From: Methylorubrum suomiense
GTDB taxonomy: Bacteria; Pseudomonadota; Alphaproteobacteria; Rhizobiales; Beijerinckiaceae
Assembly (NCBI RefSeq): GCF_022179765.1
Contig: NZ_BPRE01000002.1
Coordinates: 1-64,000, forward strand
Direction of reading: 5' to 3'
Length of the DNA stretch: 64,000 bases
The notes beneath the pieces were generated by a model, which did not search any database, was not told the origin of the DNA, and was given only the letters and a program-made list of their open reading frames with translations. Below, in pieces: positions 59,730 to 64,000 of this stretch (positions are counted from its first letter, which is position 1; each line of letters opens with the position of its first letter). The translations under genes were made by a program, and so were the position numbers.

Positions 59730-59999
59730 ATGTCCGCCTCCGAATACCCCGACACCGCATCGCGCCCGGCGCCCGTCCTCGGCCTGTTTTCAGACGGTTT
59801 CGCTGCCCGGCGCGGCCCGTATCCCGCTGTCCTGCCCTTCACCCATGCCTGCGATCCGACGCATCGCTTCGCCTTCTCGGTGGCGGACGATTGGTATGGG
59901 CGCTGGAACGTTCTTCCGTGGCGCCCCCCGGCCGCGGCCATTCCGGAAGCAGCCATCGTCTCGCTGTCCCGTCCGCAGGATCGCGTACTGCATAGCTGA
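59730..59999 (+). CDS. Hypothetical protein (89 aa), tentative
   Basis: 89 residues from the ATG at 59730, with GC-rich third positions and an ordinary composition (LGLFSDGFAARRGPYPAVLP, FAFSVADDWYGRWNVLPWRP, IVSLSRPQDRV). No family and a weak ribosome site. Overlapping frames on the minus strand are Arg-rich and look like shadows. Confidence 0.4.
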   Translation: MSASEYPDTASRPAPVLGLFSDGFAARRGPYPAVLPFTHACDPTHRFAFSVADDWYGRWNVLPWRPPAAAIPEAAIVSLSRPQDRVLHS

Positions 60000-60193
60000 G
60001 CATTCCCCGGGCATCGGCCCTCATGAAGAGTGCCGATGCCCGGAGACAGACCGACGCGGCGCAAAGAGAGCACGTCGCCTCACAACCCACTACCGGGGCA
60101 GCCGGCTCGTTCTTGGGATCTGCCAGGATTGCGGCGACGTGTGCGACCTGGAGCGGCTTTCCCGCAGGCTCCGGCTTCGCTTAAGCTCGTCGA

Positions 60194-60304
60194 ATGGAAG
60201 AGAATCAGCTCCGCGAATCCCGTGCGGCCCTCATCTTGATGGCGGTGGCGGTGTTCGCCGTGCTGGCCTTCGGCGCCGTGACCTTGATCGTCCAGGCGGG
60301 CTGA
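60194..60304 (+). CDS. Small single-pass membrane protein (36 aa), tentative
   Basis: 36 residues: a short charged N terminus (MEENQLRESR) and one transmembrane helix (AALILMAVAVFAVLAFGAVTLIV). The charge-then-helix pattern is typical of real small membrane proteins, but the ribosome site is weak. Confidence 0.45.
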   Translation: MEENQLRESRAALILMAVAVFAVLAFGAVTLIVQAG

Positions 60305-60314
60305 GAAGGGCGCG

Positions 60315-60518
60315 TCAGCTGGAGAGCTGCCGCAACTGGCGGTCGATCGCTTCGAGGGCACGCGCCTGATCGGGATCGGGCTCCGGACCGCTGACATAGG
60401 CGAGCGTCACGCGGGCGATGCGCAGGGCGGTCGCGAGGTCGCGACCTTCGCGGCGCGCCTGCTCGATCACGGTGGCGACATCCGCCATGACCTGAGCCTT
60501 CGCCTCGTATCCCCTCAT
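60315..60518 (-). CDS. Hypothetical protein (67 aa)
   Basis: 67 residues from the ATG at 60518, helical (AKAQVMADVATVIEQARREGRDLATALRIARVTL...DQARALEAIDRQLRQL). The frame extends upstream to 60650, but the added part is not protein-like. No family recognised. Confidence 0.5.
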   Translation of the reverse strand: MRGYEAKAQVMADVATVIEQARREGRDLATALRIARVTLAYVSGPEPDPDQARALEAIDRQLRQLSS

Positions 60519-60708
60519 GGCGCAAAGCCGCCTGTAAGCCCCGAGCCACCTCGACGGCGGCCACGATCGTAGCATTGCCGGGAATGGCGATAAAACATGT
60601 CGGCGCGACCCATGATGTTTTCCACCGGCAAAGGCAACATCGCCGCTCAACGAGGCGGAAGAGCGACTTCGGCCCTTGTTATGGAGTTCGGCTGATTAAC
60701 GTTGCCCG

Positions 60709-61335
60709 TTAGAGCACCTCCGTGCCGGCATTCTCCGGCCGCAGCGTTTCGGCTGCACCTTGAAACAGGCGTTCACTCGTCAGTTTGAGGAAGTAGAAGC
60801 CGAATTCCGGGTTCTGGTAATAGAGCTGCTTGACCTCCGAATAGCTGAGGCAGAGGGCCGTGCCGGCCTCGACGCAGGCCAGCGAGCCGGTGCGCAGATT
60901 GCCCGGCGAGAGCATGCCCAACTCGCCGACGATATCGCCGGCCTTCACGTCGAGGCCGTGTTCGGCGATGCGGAAGCGCCCGCTCTCGATCAGATACATC
61001 TCCTCGGCCTTATCGCCCTTCAGGAAGAGCACGTCGCCGGCCCGGAAGCGCCGGGACGTGCCGAAGGGTTTCAACCAGTCCAGAGAGAGATCGCCGGAAG
61101 CCGCCTTCTCGGTGTCGCGGACGAGGCGGACCATCTGGTAGAGCCGCCACGCGTTGAAGGGGATCTGGATCATCTCGGTCAGGACGACCGGCGCGCTGCC
61201 GATCAGGAAACCGTAGGTGATGACGGCACAACTGGCGCAGAGGGCCACGATCCGCAGCGGGATCATTGTGCTCATCGCTGTCGAGGCAATCGTCAGCCCC
61301 GTCCCAAGATAGCCGATTACCTCGATCCAGTTCAT
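60709..61335 (-). CDS. Membrane protein with cyclic-nucleotide-binding domain
   Basis: 208 residues. The first ~70 contain two or three membrane helices (EVIGYLGTGLTIASTAMSTM, IVALCASCAVITYGFLIGSAPVVL) ending in IPFNAWRLYQM, a pattern shared by a known family of cNMP-binding inner-membrane proteins. Residues ~90-190 are a cNMP fold (FRAGDVLFLKGDKAEEMYLIESGRFRI, GDIVGELGMLSPGNLRTGSLACVEAG). The Arg usually contacting cAMP phosphate (in RTA) is replaced by the RTGS context, so ligand binding is uncertain. Confidence 0.85.
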   Translation of the reverse strand: MNWIEVIGYLGTGLTIASTAMSTMIPLRIVALCASCAVITYGFLIGSAPVVLTEMIQIPFNAWRLYQMVRLVRDTEKAASGDLSLDWLKPFGTSRRFRAGDVLFLKGDKAEEMYLIESGRFRIAEHGLDVKAGDIVGELGMLSPGNLRTGSLACVEAGTALCLSYSEVKQLYYQNPEFGFYFLKLTSERLFQGAAETLRPENAGTEVL

Positions 61336-61400
61336 CGCCGCCCCCGCGTCGTCGTTACGGTCGCGGTTCGCACCGATCGTGCCCGAAATGCAAGATCAGC

Positions 61401-62723
61401 TTAGGTATCGGCGCGCTGATCCGGTGGCGACAAGCGTTCCGCAACAGAATCGGCGGTGCGGGTTCCCTCCTCGAAGGCGCCCCCCGCCGTGCCCCATTGC
61501 AGGCGGGAATTGGCCTCCCCGGCGAACCAGATCCGATCAGCCACCGGATCACTGAGGATGGCCCGCGCAGGCGCGTGGCCCGGCGGCACGACCGCCCAGG
61601 ATCCGCGCGACCACGGATCGTGGCGCCAACCGGTGACCACGGGCACGGCGAGATCGCCCAGGGCGCGGTGGCCGAAATGTTCGGCCAGGACGGCGCGGGC
61701 GAAGCGGCGTTCCGCGTCCGGCCCGACGCGGCGTGCGTCGGCGGCTTCCGCCGAGGCTGCGTCGAGTTCGAAGTAGTGGAACGGCGTGTCGTCGATGCGG
61801 GTGAGCATTCCAGGCGGCTTGTGGCGGCCGCCGACGATGCTGGCGAGCCGGTCACGCCCGTGAAACGGCGCCGAGGGCCAGTGCAGCACGACATGCTCGT
61901 AGGTGCCGGAAAGGAAGCCGTCGATCGCGGCGCGGCTGCGGGCCGGGAGGGGCGGATCGAAGCGTATCGTGCGCTGAAGTACCGGGATCGGTACGGTGAC
62001 GATCGCCGCCCTGGCCGCGAGCGTTCCGCCGTCGTCCAGGCGGATCGTCACGCCCGGACCGGTGAGATCGATGCCGGAGATCGCGGCGCCGAGGCGGATC
62101 GGCAGGCCGAGGGCGAGGCGGGCGAGATAGGCGCCGTAGCCACCGGCGATGAAGAAGTTGTCGCCGTATTCGAGGCTCGGCCAATCGTGCAGCGACACCT
62201 CGGTCAGCCTTCGGCCGGAAACGAGGGCATGAACCAGACTGATCCGCTCCCGCCACGGCCCGAGGCTCGGCGGGACCGATCGCGCGGCCGGCCCATCCGC
62301 CTGCCGGCCGGCGGCAAGTGTCATCGCGCGGTCGGCGACGTCGAAGGCGCGGGAGAAGGCGGCCTGTTCGGAGGCCCGCCCGCGCCGATTCCTGACCCAA
62401 AGATGCCCGTCCTGGGCCGCCCGCCGCAGCGGCTCGCCGCGGGCATGGCCGAGCGCGACGAGCGGGTTGACCGGACCGGCATGGAACCAGTGCGCTCCGA
62501 GATCGATCGGGCGGCCGCGTAAGGAGGCGGTGAAGGCGCGACCGCCGACCCGGTCGCGCGCCTCCAGCACGGCGACCGACACCCCGCGCGCCACCAATCG
62601 CCGGGCCGCCGCGATTCCGGCCGCGCCCGCACCGATCACCGCCACGTCCGGCGCGGCGGGCAGGGGGGAGAAGCGCGCGGGGGTGGTCGAGCGTAAGCGG
62701 ACGTGTTCAGGGGCGAGGGGCAT
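61401..62723 (-). CDS. FAD-dependent amine oxidase family protein
   Basis: 440 residues. The N-terminal dinucleotide fold is VAVIGAGAAGIAAARRLVARGVSVAVLEARDRVGGRAFT; the C-terminal FAD motif is RIWFAGEANSRLQWGTAGGAFEEGTRTA. Between lie substrate-domain segments (HWFHAGPVNPLVALG, YEHVVLHWPSAPF). This is the flavin monoamine oxidase/polyamine oxidase superfamily; substrate unknown. It is 122 nt upstream of the kelch gene, same strand. Confidence 0.88.
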   Translation of the reverse strand: MPLAPEHVRLRSTTPARFSPLPAAPDVAVIGAGAAGIAAARRLVARGVSVAVLEARDRVGGRAFTASLRGRPIDLGAHWFHAGPVNPLVALGHARGEPLRRAAQDGHLWVRNRRGRASEQAAFSRAFDVADRAMTLAAGRQADGPAARSVPPSLGPWRERISLVHALVSGRRLTEVSLHDWPSLEYGDNFFIAGGYGAYLARLALGLPIRLGAAISGIDLTGPGVTIRLDDGGTLAARAAIVTVPIPVLQRTIRFDPPLPARSRAAIDGFLSGTYEHVVLHWPSAPFHGRDRLASIVGGRHKPPGMLTRIDDTPFHYFELDAASAEAADARRVGPDAERRFARAVLAEHFGHRALGDLAVPVVTGWRHDPWSRGSWAVVPPGHAPARAILSDPVADRIWFAGEANSRLQWGTAGGAFEEGTRTADSVAERLSPPDQRADT

Positions 62724-62845
62724 GCGTTCCGTCTGTGTGGCGGAGGGCGCCCGTCATGTCGGATGCGCCCCCGCTCGCAACAAGCAGTGCTCGGTCGCGT
62801 CCACCAGAAGAAAATCGAAGACGAAAGGGGTCACGGCTCGCTTCC

Positions 62846-63799
62846 TCAGCGTCCCGGTGCGGACCCCTTCGGATCGAGCACTTCCACCGTCCCGGATCGG
62901 TCGCCCCCCGGTCGCGGGCTGCCGGTCAGGGTGTAGATGCGCCCGCCATAGGTCACGGCGCCGAAGCCGTGGCGGGCCGTCGGGAGGCGGGCGAGGGCGC
63001 GCCAGAGATTGGCCGGCAGGTCGAAGGCCTCGACCTCGTCGTAGGTCTTCACCTTGGACTCGCCACCGATCACGAAGACTTCGCGGCCGAGCACCGCCGA
63101 TGCGACGCCGCTGCGCGCCGTCGGCAAGGGAGCGGCATCGCTCCAGCGGTCGGTGGCGGGATCATAGACCTGATTGATCGTGAGATTCCGGCTCGAATCG
63201 CCGTCGATCCGTCCACCCGTCGCGATGATGCGGCCCTCGACCGTTTGAACCGCCAAGTGATCGCGCGGTGCCGGGAGCGGTGCGGCCCTGGCCCAGGAAT
63301 CAGTTGCCGGATCATAGATCTCGTGGGTCGCGACGTTGATTCGGCCCGAGCCGCTGCCACCGACGACATGGATCTTGTCGCCCAGCGGCGTCGCGCCGCC
63401 CGCCGCCCGCGGCGTCGGCAGATCCGCGCGCCGTTCCCAGACATTCTTGCGTGGATCGTAGGACCAAGCCTTCTCGCTGGCCTCCCAGCCGTTCACGTAG
63501 CCTCCGAATACGAAGATTTTGCCGTCGCGCTCCGCCGCCATGGTGTGGTGGACCGGATAGGGGAAAGCCGCGCCCTTGCTCCATGCGTCGGTGGCTAGGT
63601 CGTAGATCAGCAGTTCCGTGGCGCCATTGTAGTCGCCGATCACGTAAGCCTTGCCGTCCAGGGCCGCGACGGCGACCTCCGAGCGCTCGGCGGGGGCCGA
63701 ACTGGCACCGGCCCAGGCGCCGACTTCATGGGCGGTCACCGGGCTCGCGGCCGAGAGGAGACCGAGCAGGATCAGGCAGGGGAGGGGGCGTCGGGTCAT
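62846..63799 (-). CDS. Secreted kelch-repeat protein
   Basis: 317 residues from the ATG at 63799 (MTRRPLPCLILLGLLSAASPVTAHE), preceded by GGAGACCC; the frame open further upstream is not homologous. After the signal peptide come about six kelch repeats (DGKIFVFGGYVNG, GDKIHVVGGSGSGR, EGRIIATGGRIDG, GREVFVIGGESK, GGRIYTLTGSPRP) with YDPATDSW-type strands, predicting a six-bladed propeller in the periplasm. Ligand unknown. Confidence 0.88.
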   Translation of the reverse strand: MTRRPLPCLILLGLLSAASPVTAHEVGAWAGASSAPAERSEVAVAALDGKAYVIGDYNGATELLIYDLATDAWSKGAAFPYPVHHTMAAERDGKIFVFGGYVNGWEASEKAWSYDPRKNVWERRADLPTPRAAGGATPLGDKIHVVGGSGSGRINVATHEIYDPATDSWARAAPLPAPRDHLAVQTVEGRIIATGGRIDGDSSRNLTINQVYDPATDRWSDAAPLPTARSGVASAVLGREVFVIGGESKVKTYDEVEAFDLPANLWRALARLPTARHGFGAVTYGGRIYTLTGSPRPGGDRSGTVEVLDPKGSAPGR

Positions 63800-63944
63800 G
63801 TCGGGTCTCCGGCGTCTGTGCCGCAACAACGCGGCAAAGGGCCGGAGAGGGCCGGGCATTGTCGGGGCTTGCGCCAGCGGGCCGTTGCGGCGAGAAACCC
63901 GGCGAGGCGGGCACGGGTCAGTGGATCGGGGGACTTTCGGCGCG
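63800..63944. other. Divergent intergenic region
   Basis: 145 nt between the kelch gene and the final partial gene; presumably contains both promoters. No consensus element picked out. Confidence 0.3.
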
Positions 63945-64000
63945 ATGCTCATTAAGGCCGCTGCCGCGGCTCTGCGCCAGGTGCTTTCCCCTGCGCTGCG
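63945..64000 (+). CDS. 5' end of a gene cut by the window edge
   Basis: The ATG at 63945 begins MLIKAAAAALRQVLSPALR and the frame continues to the window end. The opening resembles EI24/CysZ-like membrane proteins (ALRQVLSP..R), but 18 codons are too few for a family call. GGGGGAC lies upstream. Confidence 0.4.
   Translation, partial: MLIKAAAAALRQVLSPAL

Noticed and set aside
59354..60073. 239-codon open frame on the minus strand
   Set aside because: Composition is Arg/Gly/Ser-rich, no motif; only the 48-codon C-terminal membrane part (other frame start) looks real.

Overview
This 64 kb window is high-GC chromosomal DNA from an alphaproteobacterium. The Methylobacterium/Methylorubrum group of Hyphomicrobiales is the best fit: an EcfG-type general stress sigma factor, a phasin, a three-gene cytochrome bc1 operon, DUF1236 and DUF3072 proteins and frequent GTG/TTG starts all point there. 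This is inference from protein resemblance; no 16S rRNA or methylotrophy gene is present. Coding density is about 90 percent. I saw no tRNA, rRNA, IS element, prophage, integrase or CRISPR array, so most of the window looks like core genome.

Layout. 1-7137: a capsule region. On the minus strand lie kpsC, an LTA-synthase-like sulfatase-fold transferase and a KpsD/Wza-like export lipoprotein cut by the window edge. Diverging from them are kpsS, a short-chain dehydrogenase and a formyltransferase. 7126-14217: O-acetylhomoserine sulfhydrylase, the petABC (bc1) operon, MTA phosphorylase and a lytic transglycosylase. 14218-20612: a response regulator that appears to carry a NepR anti-sigma domain, a transglutaminase-like protein, an L,D-transpeptidase, a secreted protein, a phasin and a large PAS sensor kinase without its phospho-acceptor histidine. 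20613-25168: acetate uptake and activation (acsA, DUF485, actP). 25353-36942: purH, a heparinase-like protein, sseA, a DEAD-box helicase with an RGG-like tail, small proteins, a hotdog thioesterase, a metallo-beta-lactamase-fold hydrolase and gyrB. 37139-47850: an EcfG-family sigma factor with a NepR-like N-terminal segment, a methyltransferase, mscL, an aminotransferase, a marR-regulator-sensor kinase operon, a branched-chain aminotransferase and an orphan Flp pilin. 48003-55043: MATE and KefB-type transporters, ispH, thrB, peroxiredoxin and algH. 55194-59033: the sulfate ABC operon sbp-cysT-cysW-cysA. 59034-64000: small membrane proteins, a cNMP-binding membrane protein, an amine oxidase, a kelch protein and the first codons of a last gene.

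The most interesting material is regulatory. Two proteins 23 kb apart carry NepR-like segments in unusual fusions: NepR plus receiver, and NepR plus EcfG sigma factor. The canonical general stress switch uses separate NepR, EcfG and PhyR proteins. A third protein is a kinase whose H-box histidine codon is CGC (Arg). Several intergenic regions hold clear palindromes: upstream of the phasin gene, acsA, petA and marR, and a matched pair upstream of the sulfate operon.
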